Positions 52,731-63,856 of a DNA stretch of 64,000 bases are shown here, in pieces; position 1 is the first letter of the stretch, and each line of letters opens with the position of its first letter. The translations under genes and the position numbers were made by a program. The notes beneath the pieces were generated by a model, which was not told the origin of the DNA, searched no databases, and saw nothing but the letters and a program-made list of their open reading frames with translations. The DNA comes from Neisseriaceae bacterium CLB008. Lineage in GTDB: Bacteria; Pseudomonadota; Gammaproteobacteria; Burkholderiales; Neisseriaceae. The stretch spans positions 2,823,380 through 2,887,379 of the forward strand of contig CP166133.1 in assembly GCA_041228285.1 (NCBI GenBank), read 5' to 3'.

Positions 52731-53927
52731 TTAGTCTTGCAATACAGTCGCGAACGCAGAAGCCACATAATCCACGTTGTCGTTGTTTAAACCAGCCACA
52801 CACATACGGCCAGAACCCACTAGATAAATGGCAAACTCGTCTTTTAAACGGTTAACCTGGGCTTCAGTCAAGCCGGTAAAGCTGAACATGCCGCGCTGGT
52901 TCAAGAAGTAAGAAAAATCTTTACCTGGTACTTTCGCGCTCAATACGTCGTACAGCTTTTGACGCATTTCTTTAATGCGTACGCGCATTTGCGCCACTTC
53001 CTCAGCCCATTCAGCGTGTAGCTCAGGATTGTTCATCACTTCAGCAGTAATGTAGGCACCGTGTGCAGGCGGATTAGAATAAGTACGGCGGATCACCAGC
53101 TTTAGCTGGCCCATTACTAGGTCGGCTTCTTCTTTGCTTGGGCTCACCACTGATAAGCCACCACAGCGCTCGCCGTAGTAAGACAGGTTTTTGGAGAACG
53201 AATTGCTCACGAAGAACGACACGCCTGCATTCATCATCGCACGGATGGCGAACACGTCTTCTTCTAAGCCATCGCCAAAGCCTTGGTAGGCAATGTCCAT
53301 AAACGGAATCAATTCACGCTCTTGCACCACGGCAATCACTTGGTTCCACTGTTCTGGGCTCAAATCCACGCCGGTTGGGTTGTGGCAGCAAGGGTGAAGC
53401 AAGACGATGGTTTGTTTTGGCAAGGTTTTAAACAAAGACAGCATGTCTTCGAAACACACGCCGCCGGTTTCAGCATCGTAGTAAGGGTATTTTTTAACTT
53501 TAATGCCCGCGCCTTCAAAAATGGCGATGTGGTTGGCCCAAGTTGGGTCGCTCACATAGCATTCGCTGTTCGGGAAGTAGGTGTGCAGGAAATCGGCGCC
53601 AATTTTCAAGGCACCTGAGCCTCCCAAGGTTTGCACCGTTGCGATACGGCCTTCTTTGACTGCTGCCGCGTCGGTGCCAAACAATAGGTTTTGCACGGCG
53701 CTACGGTAAGCTGCCAAGCCTTCCATCGGCAAATAAGAGCGTGGGCTTAGATGCTCAGCACGAGCGGTTTCGGCTTTTTTAACCGTGTCTAATAAAGGCA
53801 ACAGACCAGCGCCGTCTTGATACAGGCCAATGCTAAGGTTAACCTTAGGCGAACGGGTATCTTTATTGTACGCATCAACTAAACCAAAAATCGGGTCACC
53901 AGGGTAAAAATCAACGTGCTGAAACAT
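52731..53927 (-). CDS. tyrB: Aromatic amino acid aminotransferase (aspartate aminotransferase family)
   Basis: PLP-dependent class I transaminase, 398 residues, normal length. Seen: MFQHVDFYPGDPIFGLVDAYNKD, VNLSIGLYQDGAG, YLPMEGLAAYR, GGSGALKIGADFL, PTWANHIAIFEGAG, HPCCHNPTGVDLS (Asn in HNPTG), and the PLP lysine in SNSFSKNLSYYGERCG near 247-262. Wording is closer to TyrB than AspC, and this is the usual annotation in Neisseria; substrates probably include phenylpyruvate, hydroxyphenylpyruvate and oxaloacetate. Monocistronic, terminator 28 bases downstream. Confidence 0.93.
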   Translation of the reverse strand: MFQHVDFYPGDPIFGLVDAYNKDTRSPKVNLSIGLYQDGAGLLPLLDTVKKAETARAEHLSPRSYLPMEGLAAYRSAVQNLLFGTDAAAVKEGRIATVQTLGGSGALKIGADFLHTYFPNSECYVSDPTWANHIAIFEGAGIKVKKYPYYDAETGGVCFEDMLSLFKTLPKQTIVLLHPCCHNPTGVDLSPEQWNQVIAVVQERELIPFMDIAYQGFGDGLEEDVFAIRAMMNAGVSFFVSNSFSKNLSYYGERCGGLSVVSPSKEEADLVMGQLKLVIRRTYSNPPAHGAYITAEVMNNPELHAEWAEEVAQMRVRIKEMRQKLYDVLSAKVPGKDFSYFLNQRGMFSFTGLTEAQVNRLKDEFAIYLVGSGRMCVAGLNNDNVDYVASAFATVLQD

Positions 53928-54011
53928 GGTTACTGTCCTATAAAAGTCAACGATTAATGTGACCGCATCACACGGGCACAGCCTTTCATTCTAACCCAAT
54001 CGCCCCAAAAG

Positions 54012-54054
54012 AAAAGCCCGTTTTTTGAAAAAAAAGTCAAAAAACGGGCACTTT
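54012..54054 (-). terminator. Terminator after miaB
   Basis: 13-bp perfect stem GCCCGTTTTTTGA (54016-54028) / TCAAAAAACGGGC (54037-54049), 37 bases or so after the miaB stop. Confidence 0.8.
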
Positions 54055-54090
54055 ATGGCGTTGGGTGTGGCGCATTAGGCCTGTGACGCT

Positions 54091-55422
54091 TTAATCTTCG
54101 GCGATCACCATCTCACCCTTAAGCGAGAACGTCCCTGCTGCGGTAATCTTTAAATCCACCATTTGGTTGATCAGACGCGGATTGCCCACGAAATTCACCA
54201 CCCGATTATTCTCGGTCCGCGCCTGTAGCTGATTTGGGTCTTTCTTAGAAATGCCCACCACCAAACAGGGCTGTACCGAATCGACCATGCTCAGGTTAAT
54301 GCGCTTGGTTTCGGCCTCAATCACTTCATTCAAGGCTTCTAAACGGCGTACTTTCTCACTGTGCGGCGTTTCGTCCGGCAGGTTCGCGGCCGGCGTGCCG
54401 GGGCGTGCGCTGTAAATAAATACATAGCTCAAATCAAAGGCGACATCTTTTACCAATTTAAGCGTTGCCTCGAACTCGGCTTCGGTCTCACCCGGGAAAC
54501 CCACGATGAAATCTGAGCTTAAGCATAGGTCAGGGCGAATGGCGCGCAGCTTACGAATGATGGATTTATACTCTAGGGCGGTATAGCCGCGTTTCATGGC
54601 CGCTAAAACGCGATCTGAGCCGCTTTGAACCGGCAAGTGTAGGTGAGACACCAATTTAGGCAGCTTGCGGTAGCACTCGATGATGCGGTCGTTAAACTCA
54701 CGCGGATGGCTGGTGGTGAAGCGAATGCGTTCAATGCCAGGAATCTCATGCACAAACTCCAGCAGCATGGCAAAGTCACAGATTTCACCGTCGGCCATCT
54801 TGCCGTAATAGGCATTCACGTTTTGGCCCAAGAGATTAATTTCTTTCACCCCTTGCGCCGCTAGGCCGGCCACTTCAACCAATACGTCTTCAAACGGGCG
54901 CGACACTTCTTCACCACGGGTGTAAGGCACCACGCAGAAGCTGCAATACTTAGAACAGCCTTCCATGATCGACACGAACGCTGAGCCGCCTTCGACACGT
55001 GCGGGCGGCAGATGGTCGAATTTTTCAATTTCGGGGAAAGAAATGTCGACTTGCGGCACGCCGCTGGCTTTTTTGTCGTCAATCAACTGTGGCAAGCGAT
55101 GTAAGGTTTGTGGACCGAATACCACGTCCACATAGGGCGCGCGCTTGATGATGGTCTCACCCTCTTGCGACGCCACGCAGCCGCCGACGCCAATTACTAG
55201 GTTAGGATTCTTCTCTTTAAATTTACGCACACGGCCCAAATCCGAGAACACTTTCTCCTGCGCCTTTTCGCGAATGCTACAGGTGTTAAACAAGATGATG
55301 TCTGCCTCTTCGGGCAGATCGGTACGCGTCAATGCCTCGCCCTGAGCCAGAACGTCGAGCATTTTATCGGAGTCATATTCATTCATCTGACAGCCGAAGG
55401 TCCGGATGTATACTTTTTTCAT
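54091..55422 (-). CDS. miaB: tRNA-2-methylthio-N6-dimethylallyladenosine synthase
   Basis: Radical-SAM enzyme adding the methylthio group at A37 of tRNAs. 443 residues from ATG 55422 ([14 protein letters not shown]); 14 upstream in-frame codons have no family match. Seen: UPF0004 domain Cys residues in [14 protein letters not shown] and [12 protein letters not shown] and GGCVASQEG, the radical [18 protein letters not shown] (about 156-170), [29 protein letters not shown] and a C-terminal TRAM domain. All cluster-binding cysteines are in place. Monocistronic. Confidence 0.97.
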   Translation of the reverse strand: MKKVYIRTFGCQMNEYDSDKMLDVLAQGEALTRTDLPEEADIILFNTCSIREKAQEKVFSDLGRVRKFKEKNPNLVIGVGGCVASQEGETIIKRAPYVDVVFGPQTLHRLPQLIDDKKASGVPQVDISFPEIEKFDHLPPARVEGGSAFVSIMEGCSKYCSFCVVPYTRGEEVSRPFEDVLVEVAGLAAQGVKEINLLGQNVNAYYGKMADGEICDFAMLLEFVHEIPGIERIRFTTSHPREFNDRIIECYRKLPKLVSHLHLPVQSGSDRVLAAMKRGYTALEYKSIIRKLRAIRPDLCLSSDFIVGFPGETEAEFEATLKLVKDVAFDLSYVFIYSARPGTPAANLPDETPHSEKVRRLEALNEVIEAETKRINLSMVDSVQPCLVVGISKKDPNQLQARTENNRVVNFVGNPRLINQMVDLKITAAGTFSLKGEMVIAED

Positions 55423-55568
55423 GATGTGCTGTGTCCAAATGGTCTGAACAACGCGTGAACGCAATTCAAAAACAACGGTTACAAATTCAAAAGATGAGCA
55501 GGTTTACTCAGCCGATTACCATAACCCTCTATTCAGTAAGCCTATGGTAAGGAGCCTTTACAAATAAG

Positions 55569-55597
55569 AAAAGCCAACCCCGAAGGGCTGGCTTTTT
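55569..55597 (-). terminator. Terminator of the ribosomal cluster after rplQ
   Basis: On the minus strand AAAAAGCCAGCCC pairs with GGGTTGGCTTTT (one G-T pair) around TTCG, 13 bases after the rplQ stop. Confidence 0.9.
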
Positions 55598-55609
55598 AAG
55601 CATATTGGC

Positions 55610-55993
55610 TTACTCTTCAGCAGAAGTAACTTCTGCTGCGCGGTCTACCAATTCAACCAAGGCCATAGGTGCATTGTCGCCAGGACGGAAGCCGTATTTA
55701 AGAATACGAACATAACCGCCATTGCGTGCAGCAAAGCGAGGACCCAAATCACCGAATAACTTAACCACTACGTCACGATCGCGGGTGCGGTCGAAAGCCA
55801 AGCGGCGGTTAGCCAATGAAGGTTTTTTACCTAGAGTGATCAAAGGCTCAGCGATACGGCGAAGCTCTTTGGCTTTAGGCAAAGTGGTCACGATGGTTTC
55901 ATGGGTCAACAAAGAGTTTGCCATGTTACGAAGCATAGCCATACGATGGCTGCTCGTGCGATTTAATTTACGATTACTATTACGATGACGCAT
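55610..55993 (-). CDS. rplQ: 50S ribosomal protein L17
   Basis: 127 residues. Seen: [17 protein letters not shown] opening, [42 protein letters not shown] in pieces, [27 protein letters not shown] in pieces. Last gene of the alpha part of the cluster, 24 bases after rpoA, closed by a terminator. Full length. Confidence 0.98.
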   Translation of the reverse strand: MRHRNSNRKLNRTSSHRMAMLRNMANSLLTHETIVTTLPKAKELRRIAEPLITLGKKPSLANRRLAFDRTRDRDVVVKLFGDLGPRFAARNGGYVRILKYGFRPGDNAPMALVELVDRAAEVTSAEE

Positions 55994-56017
55994 GTCATTA
56001 GTCCTTTAATCTTTAAC

Positions 56018-57007
56018 TTACGGCTTTTCTAAACCTGCAGGTGGCCAAGTTTCTAACTTAGAACCCAAGGTCAAGCCTTTAGAAGCCAAAACTTCTTTAA
56101 TTTCATTTAGTGATTTACGGCCAAGATTAGGCGTTTTCAACAACTCAGTTTCGGTACGTTGAATCAAATCACCAATGTAATAAATATCTTCGGCTTTCAA
56201 GCAGTTTGCAGAACGAACAGTAAGCTCAAGATCGTCAACAGGACGCAACAAAATCGGATCGATTGGTGGTGTTTTTTCAACCACTTCTTCAACAGGAGTC
56301 CCTTGCAAGTCAGCAAAAATTGACATTTGGTCAATTAAGATACGCGCCGAGGCACGTACTGCTTCTTCTGGCTCTACCACACCGTTGGTTTCAATATCTA
56401 AAACCAAACGGTCCAAGTCTGTGCGTTGCTCTACACGAGCAGATTCAACAGAAAAGCTTACACGGCTAACAGGAGAGAAGCTGGCATCCATCAAGATGGC
56501 GCCGATTTCCCGATTGTCGTCCTTGCCTTTACGGCTAGCAACTGGCTGATAACCACGACCTTTTTCTACCTTGATTTCCATATCGACGCTACCGTTACCA
56601 GATAAATGGCAGATAACGTGTTCTGGATTAATCAACTCAACATCATGAGGCAGTTCAATATCGCTAGCGCACACAGCACCTTCACCTGATTTTTTCAAGC
56701 GTAGGATAACCGTGTCACGACCCTCAAGTTTGAACACCACACCTTTGAGGTTCAAAAGGATGTCAACAACGTCCTCTTGAACCCCTTCAAGGGTCGAGTA
56801 CTCATGTAATACGCCAGAGATGGTCACTTCGGTAGGCGCAAAACCATTCATGGAAGACAACAAAATCCGACGCAAGGCATTACCTAAAGTATGGCCGAAA
56901 CCACGTTCAAATGGCTCCATAGATACTTTAGCACGCGTTGCCGAAATTGGCTCCACATCAATTACGCGGGGTTTCAAAAATTCCGAAGCGCTATTTTGCA
57001 TATTCAT
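56018..57007 (-). CDS. rpoA: DNA-directed RNA polymerase alpha subunit
   Basis: 329 residues, normal for Proteobacteria. N-terminal dimerisation domain with [23 protein letters not shown] in pieces and [16 protein letters not shown]-terminal domain (about 250-320) with [25 protein letters not shown] and [17 protein letters not shown], the promoter UP-element and activator contact region. Between rpsD and rplQ in the standard alpha-operon order. Confidence 0.98.
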   Translation of the reverse strand: MNMQNSASEFLKPRVIDVEPISATRAKVSMEPFERGFGHTLGNALRRILLSSMNGFAPTEVTISGVLHEYSTLEGVQEDVVDILLNLKGVVFKLEGRDTVILRLKKSGEGAVCASDIELPHDVELINPEHVICHLSGNGSVDMEIKVEKGRGYQPVASRKGKDDNREIGAILMDASFSPVSRVSFSVESARVEQRTDLDRLVLDIETNGVVEPEEAVRASARILIDQMSIFADLQGTPVEEVVEKTPPIDPILLRPVDDLELTVRSANCLKAEDIYYIGDLIQRTETELLKTPNLGRKSLNEIKEVLASKGLTLGSKLETWPPAGLEKP

Positions 57008-57026
57008 TTCCTCAACTGACTAGCGA

Positions 57027-57647
57027 TTATTTAGAGTAGAATTCAACGACTAGTTGTTCGTTAATATCACCAGTTAGCTCAGAACGATCAGGTACATTTT
57101 TAAAGGTACCTTCCATTTTTTGTGGATCCACAGACACCCAGCTTGGGAAGCCAATTTGACCTGCCAATGCCAAGGCTTCTTGGATACGTACTTGTTTGCG
57201 AGATTTCTCACGCACAACAACCACATCGCCAGCTTTAACTTGGTAAGATGGAATGTTTACTACTTGGCCATTCACCATAAAGGCTTTGTGACTAACCATT
57301 TGACGTGCTTCCGCACGAGTAGAACCAAAACCCATACGATAAACAACGTTATCTAAACGAGATTCCAACAATTGCAACAACAATTCGCCGGTAGAGCCTT
57401 TGCGACGATCAGCTTCAGCAAAGTAACGACGGAATTGACGTTCCAACACACCGTAGATACGGCGGATTTTTTGTTTTTCGCGTAGCTGTACGCCGTAGTC
57501 AGACAAACGGGTGCGACGAGCACCGTGTTGGCCTGGAGGGGTATCCAGCTTACATTTTGACTCTAGCGAACGACGGGCACTTTTCAAAAATAGATCAGTA
57601 CCTTCACGACGTGCTAGTTTACACTTGGGGCCTATGTAACGTGCCAT
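57027..57647 (-). CDS. rpsD: 30S ribosomal protein S4
   Basis: 206 residues. Seen: [23 protein letters not shown] opening, [36 protein letters not shown] in pieces, an S4 RNA-binding domain [27 protein letters not shown] (in pieces), and ending [17 protein letters not shown]. This is the non-zinc C- form of S4. In E. coli it represses the alpha operon; no leader structure was checked here. Confidence 0.98.
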   Translation of the reverse strand: MARYIGPKCKLARREGTDLFLKSARRSLESKCKLDTPPGQHGARRTRLSDYGVQLREKQKIRRIYGVLERQFRRYFAEADRRKGSTGELLLQLLESRLDNVVYRMGFGSTRAEARQMVSHKAFMVNGQVVNIPSYQVKAGDVVVVREKSRKQVRIQEALALAGQIGFPSWVSVDPQKMEGTFKNVPDRSELTGDINEQLVVEFYSK

Positions 57648-57666
57648 AACTCTTTAACTCCAAATC

Positions 57667-58062
57667 TTAGATACGACGTTTTTTCGGTGGACGACAACCG
57701 TTATGAGGAACGGGCGTCACGTCTGAAATGCTGGTGATTTTGAAGCCAAGAGCATTTAGCGCACGAACAGATGACTCACGACCAGGACCTGGGCCCTTAA
57801 TGCGAACTTCTAAATTCTTAACGCCATACTCTTGGGCAACTTTACCAGCTGCTTCAGCTGCTACTTGAGCAGCAAAAGGTGTGCTTTTACGAGAACCTTT
57901 AAAACCAGCGCCGCCTGAGGTAGCCCAAGATAATGCATTGCCTTGGCGGTCGGTGATAGTAATGATGGTGTTATTGAACGACGCGTGAACGTGAACAATG
58001 CCCTCACTGACGGTTTTGCGTACTTTCTTGCGCACACGAGAAGCTGTGTTTGCTTTTGCCAT
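57667..58062 (-). CDS. rpsK: 30S ribosomal protein S11
   Basis: 131 residues. Seen: [22 protein letters not shown] in pieces, [24 protein letters not shown], and the end [17 protein letters not shown], the universal S11 closing sequence (the NG of PHNGC is where isoAsp forms in E. coli). 19 bases after rpsM, 19 before rpsD. Confidence 0.98.
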   Translation of the reverse strand: MAKANTASRVRKKVRKTVSEGIVHVHASFNNTIITITDRQGNALSWATSGGAGFKGSRKSTPFAAQVAAEAAGKVAQEYGVKNLEVRIKGPGPGRESSVRALNALGFKITSISDVTPVPHNGCRPPKKRRI

Positions 58063-58081
58063 TTCTAATTTCCTTTAATGA

Positions 58082-58444
58082 TTACTTCTTGCCTGCAATC
58101 GCTTTACGAGGACCTTTACGGGTACGCGCGTTAGTGCGAGTGCGTTGACCGCGACATGGTAAACCACGGCGGTGACGAAGACCACGGTAACTACCCATGT
58201 CCATCAAACGTTTAATGCTCATGGTTACTTCACGACGTAAGTCACCTTCAACTTCGAATTTGGCAACTTCATTACGTAACGTTTCCAACTCAGCATCAGT
58301 TAGATCTTTAACCTTAGTCGCAGTGTTAATGCCTGCGCTTTGGCAAATCAATTTAGCACGGGTGCTGCCAATACCATAAATGGCCTGTAAACCAATTACG
58401 GCATGAGCGTTATTAGGGATATTTACCCCTGCAATACGGGCCAT
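58082..58444 (-). CDS. rpsM: 30S ribosomal protein S13
   Basis: 120 residues. Seen: [26 protein letters not shown], and the end [34 protein letters not shown] in pieces ([18 protein letters not shown]), the usual C-terminal tail that contacts tRNA and the 50S subunit. Follows rpmJ by 58 bases. Confidence 0.98.
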   Translation of the reverse strand: MARIAGVNIPNNAHAVIGLQAIYGIGSTRAKLICQSAGINTATKVKDLTDAELETLRNEVAKFEVEGDLRREVTMSIKRLMDMGSYRGLRHRRGLPCRGQRTRTNARTRKGPRKAIAGKK

Positions 58445-58502
58445 AATTTTTCCTTAGAGCGAAAAATACGAACTATAACATAAATTCAAGGTTTAATTCA
58501 AA

Positions 58503-58616
58503 TTAACCTTGTCTTTGCTTGTGGCGTGGATCAGTACAGATCACGCGTACAACACGATTACGACGAATCACTTTACAGTGACGGCAAATCTTCTTAACAG
58601 AAGGTTGAACTCGCAT
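58503..58616 (-). CDS. rpmJ: 50S ribosomal protein L36
   Basis: 37 residues read directly from the minus strand: starts [17 protein letters not shown] and ends [11 protein letters not shown]. The zinc ligands Cys11, Cys14, Cys27 and His32 are all present, so this is the C+ (zinc) form. It lies between infA and rpsM, 19 bases after infA. Too short for a length-based gene finder but beyond doubt. Confidence 0.97.
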   Translation of the reverse strand: MRVQPSVKKICRHCKVIRRNRVVRVICTDPRHKQRQG

Positions 58617-58635
58617 AATAAATTCCTTTCATTCC

Positions 58636-58854
58636 TTATTTTGCACGGAAAACAATACGTGCACGAGTTAAGTCATAAGGGGTCATCTCCACGGTAACTT
58701 TGTCACCAGGAGAAATTCTAATGTAATGCATGCGCATCTTACCCGAAATATGACCCAAAACCTCGTGGCCATTTTCCAAGCGAACTTTAAAGGTTGCGTT
58801 AGGCAACATCTCTAAAATTTCGCCTTGCATCTGAATGGTATCTTCCTTAGCCAT
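58636..58854 (-). CDS. infA: Translation initiation factor IF-1
   Basis: 72 residues, one S1/OB fold: [46 protein letters not shown] in pieces, [23 protein letters not shown]. Its place between secY and rpmJ is typical of Betaproteobacteria and Firmicutes; Gammaproteobacteria carry infA elsewhere. Twelve bases after secY. Confidence 0.98.
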   Translation of the reverse strand: MAKEDTIQMQGEILEMLPNATFKVRLENGHEVLGHISGKMRMHYIRISPGDKVTVEMTPYDLTRARIVFRAK

Positions 58855-58866
58855 TTTACTCTCTTA

Positions 58867-60174
58867 TTATTTGCGTTTTAATGATGATTTTTTCATCAAA
58901 TGTTCATACTGATGACTCATCATGTATGAAGCGATTTGCGTTCTGAAGTCCATGGTCACAACAACCATAATCAAGAGTGAGGTACCACCAAAATAGAATG
59001 GCACGTTCAAGCCTTGAGTTAAGAACTCAGGAATCAAACAAACAATAGTGATATACAAAGCACCAGCACCCGTCAAACGCAGAATGACCTTCTCGATGTA
59101 TTTTGAGGTTTGCTCACCAGGACGAATCCCAGGAATAAAGGCACCGCTTTTTTTCAGGTTATCCGCTACTTCACGTGGGTTGAACACCAACGCAGTGTAG
59201 AAGAAACAGAAGAAAATGATGGCCGATGCAAACAACAAAATGTACAGCGGTTGACCATGCTGTAAATAACCGGCAGCTGTTTGAAGCCATGGAAGTGAAT
59301 CAGACGACCCAAACCATTCCAGAATAGTAGTAGGGAACAAAATAATGCTCGAAGCAAAAATCGCTGGGATCACACCGGCCATATTTAATTTATAAGGCAT
59401 GTGCGTGCTTTGACCTTGCATCACTTTATTACCAACTTGACGCTTTGCGTATTGCACTAAAACTTTTCGTTGACCGCTTTCAATGTACACGACCGCAAAA
59501 GTAATTAACAACGCGCCAACAATGATCAGCAACGCCACAATCAGTGACATAGAACCATTACTGGTTAGGGTTAACAACTGAGCAATGCCGCCTGGCACAC
59601 CCGCTGCAATACCAGCACAAATGATCAAAGAAATACCATTGCCGATGCCTCGCTCGGTAATTTGCTCACCCAACCACATTAAGAACATGGTACCGGTAAC
59701 CAAACACACCACGGTTGAAAGATAAAATTCAAACTGTGGCGCAATCACCAAACCTGGCTGTTGATACAAGAACACAGCAGAGCTGAAGCCTTGTACGGTG
59801 GCCAAGATGACGGTTGCAAAACGAGTATACTTGGTGATTTTTCTTCGACCTGCCTCACCCTCCTTCTTTAAGGCTTTTAAAGAAGGCATGATTTCAGACG
59901 CCAACTGAATAATAATCGACGCAGAAATATAAGGCATAATGCCGATTGCAAATACGGTAAAGCGTGACAACGAACCGCCTGAGAACATGTTTAACATGCC
60001 AAGCAGTCCATTATCAACGCTTTCAAAAAGCTTGGCTAACGCAATAGCATCAACACCAGGGACAGGAATATGTGCGCCGATGCGAAAAACGATTAATGCA
60101 CCAATAAGGAAAATAATGCGTTTCTTTAAATCAGCAAACTTTGCCAATCCCGAAGTAGAAGTATTGTTAGCCAC
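58867..60174 (-). CDS. secY: Protein translocase subunit SecY
   Basis: 435-residue channel of the Sec translocon with ten membrane segments. Seen: [13 protein letters not shown] near 32-44, [12 protein letters not shown] (TM2), [13 protein letters not shown] loop near 116-128, [42 protein letters not shown] in pieces, and [13 protein letters not shown] near 355. Full length. Twelve bases after rplO. Called prlA in some species. Confidence 0.98.
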   Translation of the reverse strand: MANNTSTSGLAKFADLKKRIIFLIGALIVFRIGAHIPVPGVDAIALAKLFESVDNGLLGMLNMFSGGSLSRFTVFAIGIMPYISASIIIQLASEIMPSLKALKKEGEAGRRKITKYTRFATVILATVQGFSSAVFLYQQPGLVIAPQFEFYLSTVVCLVTGTMFLMWLGEQITERGIGNGISLIICAGIAAGVPGGIAQLLTLTSNGSMSLIVALLIIVGALLITFAVVYIESGQRKVLVQYAKRQVGNKVMQGQSTHMPYKLNMAGVIPAIFASSIILFPTTILEWFGSSDSLPWLQTAAGYLQHGQPLYILLFASAIIFFCFFYTALVFNPREVADNLKKSGAFIPGIRPGEQTSKYIEKVILRLTGAGALYITIVCLIPEFLTQGLNVPFYFGGTSLLIMVVVTMDFRTQIASYMMSHQYEHLMKKSSLKRK

Positions 60175-60185
60175 AGTATAAGCCT

Positions 60186-60620
60186 TTACTCAACCAAGCT
60201 GCCACCAGCTGCTTCGATAGCTGCTAGCGCGCCTTTGGTTGCTTTTAAACCAACCAATTTAACTGCTTTTTCAATGCTGCCAGAAGCAATCACTTTAACT
60301 GAAGTCACTTGAGCAGCCACGATACCGGCTTGCTTAAGGGCCAACAGATCGATTTCATCCAAAGGCAGTAAGTTGATTTCGCTCAAACGCACTTCAGCGT
60401 TAAAACGAGCAGTCATTGATCTAAAACCACGCTTAGGCAAACGACGTTGCAAAGGCATTTGACCGCCTTCAAAACCTACTTTGTGGAAACCACCAGAGCG
60501 GCTTTTTTGACCTTTATGGCCACGACCACAGGTTTTACCTAAGCCACTGCCGATACCACGACCCACGCGGCGAGCCGCATGTTTCGCACCATCAGCTGGC
60601 TGAATGGTATTCAAAAACAT
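60186..60620 (-). CDS. rplO: 50S ribosomal protein L15
   Basis: 144 residues. Seen: [28 protein letters not shown] (in pieces), [18 protein letters not shown], and a C-terminal L18e/L15 domain with [24 protein letters not shown] in pieces. One base between rpmD and rplO. Normal length. Confidence 0.98.
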   Translation of the reverse strand: MFLNTIQPADGAKHAARRVGRGIGSGLGKTCGRGHKGQKSRSGGFHKVGFEGGQMPLQRRLPKRGFRSMTARFNAEVRLSEINLLPLDEIDLLALKQAGIVAAQVTSVKVIASGSIEKAVKLVGLKATKGALAAIEAAGGSLVE

Positions 60621-60621
60621 A

Positions 60622-60807
60622 TTAGTCCTCTACTTTCAAAAGGTAGCTGATCTTGTTGATCATGCCACGATTTTCTGGAGTGTCCAATACTTCAACAGTT
60701 TGCTCACGGTGACGTAAACCCAAGCCACGAGCACAAGCGCGGTGAGATTGAATGCAACCAATCACGCTTTTTGCCAAAGTTACTTTAATGGTTTTAGTTT
60801 GCGTCAT
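60622..60807 (-). CDS. rpmD: 50S ribosomal protein L30
   Basis: 61 residues from ATG 60807 ([17 protein letters not shown]); the frame is open eight codons further upstream, inside rpsE, without family match. Seen: [25 protein letters not shown] in pieces, [23 protein letters not shown]. It overlaps the rpsE 3' end by 14 bases, so translation may be coupled. Confidence 0.97.
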   Translation of the reverse strand: MTQTKTIKVTLAKSVIGCIQSHRACARGLGLRHREQTVEVLDTPENRGMINKISYLLKVED

Positions 60808-61318
60808 GATCAGCTCCCATAATGTCTTCAACAGTCAAACCACGTTTGGCTGCGATGTCAGAAGGAGTGTACAAGCGGCTCAAACCATCTAAGGTGGCGC
60901 GAACAATGTTGTAAGGGTTGGTAGAACCATGAACCTTAGCAGAAATGTTACGCACGCCCATGGCGTCAAATACTAGACGCATAGGACCACCGGCTTTAAC
61001 GCCACTACCTTCGCGGGCTGGTTGCATCAACACTTTAGTGGCGCCGTGGCGACCAATAACTGCGTGATGAATCGTGCCGTTTTTCAAAGGAACTTTTACC
61101 ATTTCGCGACGAGCTTGGTCCATCGCTTTTTGTACGGCTACAGGCACTTCTTTAGATTTGCCTTTACCCATACCGATGCGGCCATCGCCATCACCTACCA
61201 CGGTCAATGCTGAGAACGCCATGATCCGGCCACCTTTAACTACTTTGGTAACACGGTTGACAGCAACCATCTTCTCAATTAAACCATCACCGCGATCATC
61301 AATTTCATGTTTTGCCAT
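60794..61318 (-). CDS. rpsE: 30S ribosomal protein S5
   Basis: 174 residues. Seen: [47 protein letters not shown] in pieces, double-stranded RNA-binding N-domain followed by the S5 C-domain with [16 protein letters not shown]. Spectinomycin-related loop VVKGG is normal. Follows rplR by 17 bases. Confidence 0.98.
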   Translation of the reverse strand: MAKHEIDDRGDGLIEKMVAVNRVTKVVKGGRIMAFSALTVVGDGDGRIGMGKGKSKEVPVAVQKAMDQARREMVKVPLKNGTIHHAVIGRHGATKVLMQPAREGSGVKAGGPMRLVFDAMGVRNISAKVHGSTNPYNIVRATLDGLSRLYTPSDIAAKRGLTVEDIMGADHDAN

Positions 61319-61335
61319 TATATGATCACTCCGAA

Positions 61336-61689
61336 TTAGAAGCTTAGACCGTGCTCACGCGCGGCTTCAGCAAGTGCTTTTACACGACCATGGTATTTGA
61401 AACCAGAGCGATCAAACGCAACTTTTTCAACACCAACCGCTTTGGCTTTTTCAGCAATGCGTTGGCCCACAAACTGAGCAGCAGCAACGTTGCTACCAGA
61501 CTTGATTTCACCCTTAACATCAGCTTCTTGAGTTGATGCTTGAGCCAAAACCTTGTCACCCTCAGCACTGATAATCTGAGCATAAATATGAGCATTAGTG
61601 CGGAATACACACAAACGGACCATATTGAGTTCCGCAATCTTGGCACGGGTTTTACGTGCGCGGCGGATCCTAGCAGTATTTTTATCCAT
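61336..61689 (-). CDS. rplR: 50S ribosomal protein L18
   Basis: 117 residues. Seen: [35 protein letters not shown] (in pieces), [43 protein letters not shown] in pieces, the 5S rRNA-binding protein pattern with terminal FDRSGF.YHGRV. Full length. Confidence 0.98.
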   Translation of the reverse strand: MDKNTARIRRARKTRAKIAELNMVRLCVFRTNAHIYAQIISAEGDKVLAQASTQEADVKGEIKSGSNVAAAQFVGQRIAEKAKAVGVEKVAFDRSGFKYHGRVKALAEAAREHGLSF

Positions 61690-61702
61690 TTTAAGGCCTC
61701 AA

Positions 61703-62236
61703 TTATTTTTTCTTGGTTTCTTTCATTACAACCACTTCACCAGCGTAGCGAACACCCTTGCCTTTGTAAGGCTCTGGTGGACGGTAAGCGCGGATCTTGG
61801 CTGCAACTTGACCAACTTGTTGTTTGTCAGCACCTTTGATGACGATTTCTGTTTGAGACGGAGTCTCAGCAGTCACGCCTTCAGGCATGGCGTATACAAG
61901 CGGATGAGAGAAGCCCAAAGACAGGTTTAGGTTTTGACCTTCTGCCTTAGCGCGGTAACCCACACCAATCAATTGTAATTTTTTCTCAAAGCCTTGAGAA
62001 ACGCCAGTAACCATGTTGTGCAACAAGGCACGTAAAGTACCAGACATAGCAAGCGCGTGCTTGCTGTCGTTAGCGGGTACAAAGGTCAATTCGTTGTTTT
62101 CCAAAGCGATGGTGACATCAGCACACAAGGTTTGAGTCATCTCGCCTTTTGCACCTTTAACAACCACGTCTGTAGGTGTGAATTTAACTTCAACACCAGA
62201 AGGAATAGACACTGGGTTTTTTGCTATGCGTGACAT
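61703..62236 (-). CDS. rplF: 50S ribosomal protein L6
   Basis: 177 residues, two tandem L6 domains: [44 protein letters not shown] in pieces, and the end [21 protein letters not shown] in pieces, the L6 signature. Aminoglycoside-related region is normal. Fourteen bases before rplR. Confidence 0.98.
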   Translation of the reverse strand: MSRIAKNPVSIPSGVEVKFTPTDVVVKGAKGEMTQTLCADVTIALENNELTFVPANDSKHALAMSGTLRALLHNMVTGVSQGFEKKLQLIGVGYRAKAEGQNLNLSLGFSHPLVYAMPEGVTAETPSQTEIVIKGADKQQVGQVAAKIRAYRPPEPYKGKGVRYAGEVVVMKETKKK

Positions 62237-62246
62237 TTATTCCTCC

Positions 62247-62639
62247 TTAAGCAACGATACACAAAAGTTCGCCACCCACGCCGTTAGCACGTGCTTTACG
62301 GTCGGTCATCACACCTTTAGAGGTGGTCACGATCGCAATACCTAAGCCGTTCATCACGTTAGGGATTTGGGTAGAACCTTTATAAACACGTAAGCCTGGG
62401 CGAGATACACGTTGGATGCGCTCAATCACTGGGCGACCCATGTAGTATTTCAATTGCAAATCCAAAGATGGTTTTGCGTCAGCGCTTACAGCAAAATCTT
62501 CAATGTAGCCTTCTTCTTTCAAAACTTGTGCAATGGCTTTCTTCAATTTAGAAGCAGGCATAGACACGGTAGCTTTGTTCGCACGTTGTGCGTTACGAAT
62601 ACGGGTCAACATATCGGAAATAGGATCATGCATACTCAT
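62247..62639 (-). CDS. rpsH: 30S ribosomal protein S8
   Basis: 130 residues from ATG 62639, with AGGAG eight bases upstream; a second ATG two codons later is less well placed. Seen: [39 protein letters not shown] and [32 protein letters not shown] in pieces. S8 is the translational repressor of the spc operon in E. coli. Confidence 0.98.
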   Translation of the reverse strand: MSMHDPISDMLTRIRNAQRANKATVSMPASKLKKAIAQVLKEEGYIEDFAVSADAKPSLDLQLKYYMGRPVIERIQRVSRPGLRVYKGSTQIPNVMNGLGIAIVTTSKGVMTDRKARANGVGGELLCIVA

Positions 62640-62653
62640 ATTTTCTTCTCCTA

Positions 62654-62959
62654 TTACCAGCTAGCTTTAACCACACCAGGAATTTCACCGCGCATAGAAA
62701 TTTCGCGGATCTTGGTGCGGCCTAGGCCAAATTTACGGAACGTACCACGTGGACGACCTGTCAATGCGCAACGACGACGTTGGCGAACTGGCATAGCGTT
62801 ACGAGGAATAGATTGTAATTTCAAACGTGCTTGGAAGTGCTCTTCAGGCGTCGCAGATGCGTCATTGATGACAGCAAAAATTGCTTCGCGTTTTGCTGCG
62901 TATTTCACAGCCAAAGTAGCGCGCTTCTTTTCACGGTTAATTAATGCAAGCTTAGCCAT
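62654..62959 (-). CDS. rpsN: 30S ribosomal protein S14
   Basis: 101 residues, the long form without the CxxC zinc motif. Seen: [62 protein letters not shown] in pieces. Two bases after rplE. Confidence 0.98.
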   Translation of the reverse strand: MAKLALINREKKRATLAVKYAAKREAIFAVINDASATPEEHFQARLKLQSIPRNAMPVRQRRRCALTGRPRGTFRKFGLGRTKIREISMRGEIPGVVKASW

Positions 62960-62961
62960 GA

Positions 62962-63501
62962 TTAACCCTTAAATGGAAACTTGAACAGAGCCAATAAAGC
63001 TTTAGCTTCTGCATCAGTTTTAGCAGTTGTCGTAATAGTGATGTTCAAACCACGCAAAGCATCGATTTTATCGTATTCGATCTCTGGGAAAATGATTTGC
63101 TCACGCACACCCATGTTGAAGTTGCCACGGCCATCAAAAGATTTACCGTTCACGCCGCGGAAGTCGCGTACGCGTGGCAAAGCGATGGTGATCAAGCGGT
63201 CCAAAAATTCGTACATACGCTCACGACGCAAAGTTACTTTGCAGCCGATTGGGTAGAAGTCACGAATTTTAAAGCCAGCGATCGATTTACGAGCAACAGT
63301 CACAACAGGTTTTTGACCAGCAATCGCTTGCAAGTCGCCAACAGCGTGGTCCATTACTTTTTTATCGGCTACAGCTTCGCCCACACCCATGTTTAGGGTG
63401 ATTTTGTCAATGCGAGGTACTTCCATGATTGATTTGTAGCCAAATTGCTTAATCATTTCAGGAACGACAGTCGCTTTGTAGAATTCATTTAAACGTGCCA
63501 T
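62962..63501 (-). CDS. rplE: 50S ribosomal protein L5
   Basis: 179 residues binding 5S rRNA. Seen: [39 protein letters not shown] in pieces, [31 protein letters not shown] in pieces, [29 protein letters not shown] in pieces. Full length, 11 bases after rplX. Confidence 0.98.
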   Translation of the reverse strand: MARLNEFYKATVVPEMIKQFGYKSIMEVPRIDKITLNMGVGEAVADKKVMDHAVGDLQAIAGQKPVVTVARKSIAGFKIRDFYPIGCKVTLRRERMYEFLDRLITIALPRVRDFRGVNGKSFDGRGNFNMGVREQIIFPEIEYDKIDALRGLNITITTTAKTDAEAKALLALFKFPFKG

Positions 63502-63512
63502 TTTTTGCTCCT

Positions 63513-63842
63513 TTAAGCACTAACTCGCGCACCGTTAGATTTGAAGATGCGTACACGTTCTACGACTTTACCTTCTTCATTTCTAATTTCTTCGATGCCT
63601 ACACGGTCAGCTTTTTTAGTTTCAGGGTTAAAAATAGCAACATTTGAAATGGCTACTGGCATGGTTTTGCTTACAATACCACCAGCAACATTATTCATAG
63701 GGTTTGGTTTTTGATGTTTTTTTACAACATTAACACCTTCAACCACAACTTTACCATCCAATACTTTGGTGACGTTGCCGGTTTTGCCCTTGTCTTTGCC
63801 AGTGATGACGATAACGTGATCGCCTTTAAGAAGTTTACGCAT
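63513..63842 (-). CDS. rplX: 50S ribosomal protein L24
   Basis: 109 residues with a KOW motif near the start: [37 protein letters not shown] (in pieces), [17 protein letters not shown], and [14 protein letters not shown]. Assembly initiator of the 50S subunit. Fourteen bases after rplN. Confidence 0.97.
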   Translation of the reverse strand: MRKLLKGDHVIVITGKDKGKTGNVTKVLDGKVVVEGVNVVKKHQKPNPMNNVAGGIVSKTMPVAISNVAIFNPETKKADRVGIEEIRNEEGKVVERVRIFKSNGARVSA

Positions 63843-63856
63843 TCTTAGTTCCTCAC

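Noticed and set aside
55518-55553. Inverted repeat TTACCATA/TATGGTAA between miaB and rplQ
   Set aside because: Only 8 bp with a loop of about 20 bases, no T-run and no clear gene to regulate; could be chance.
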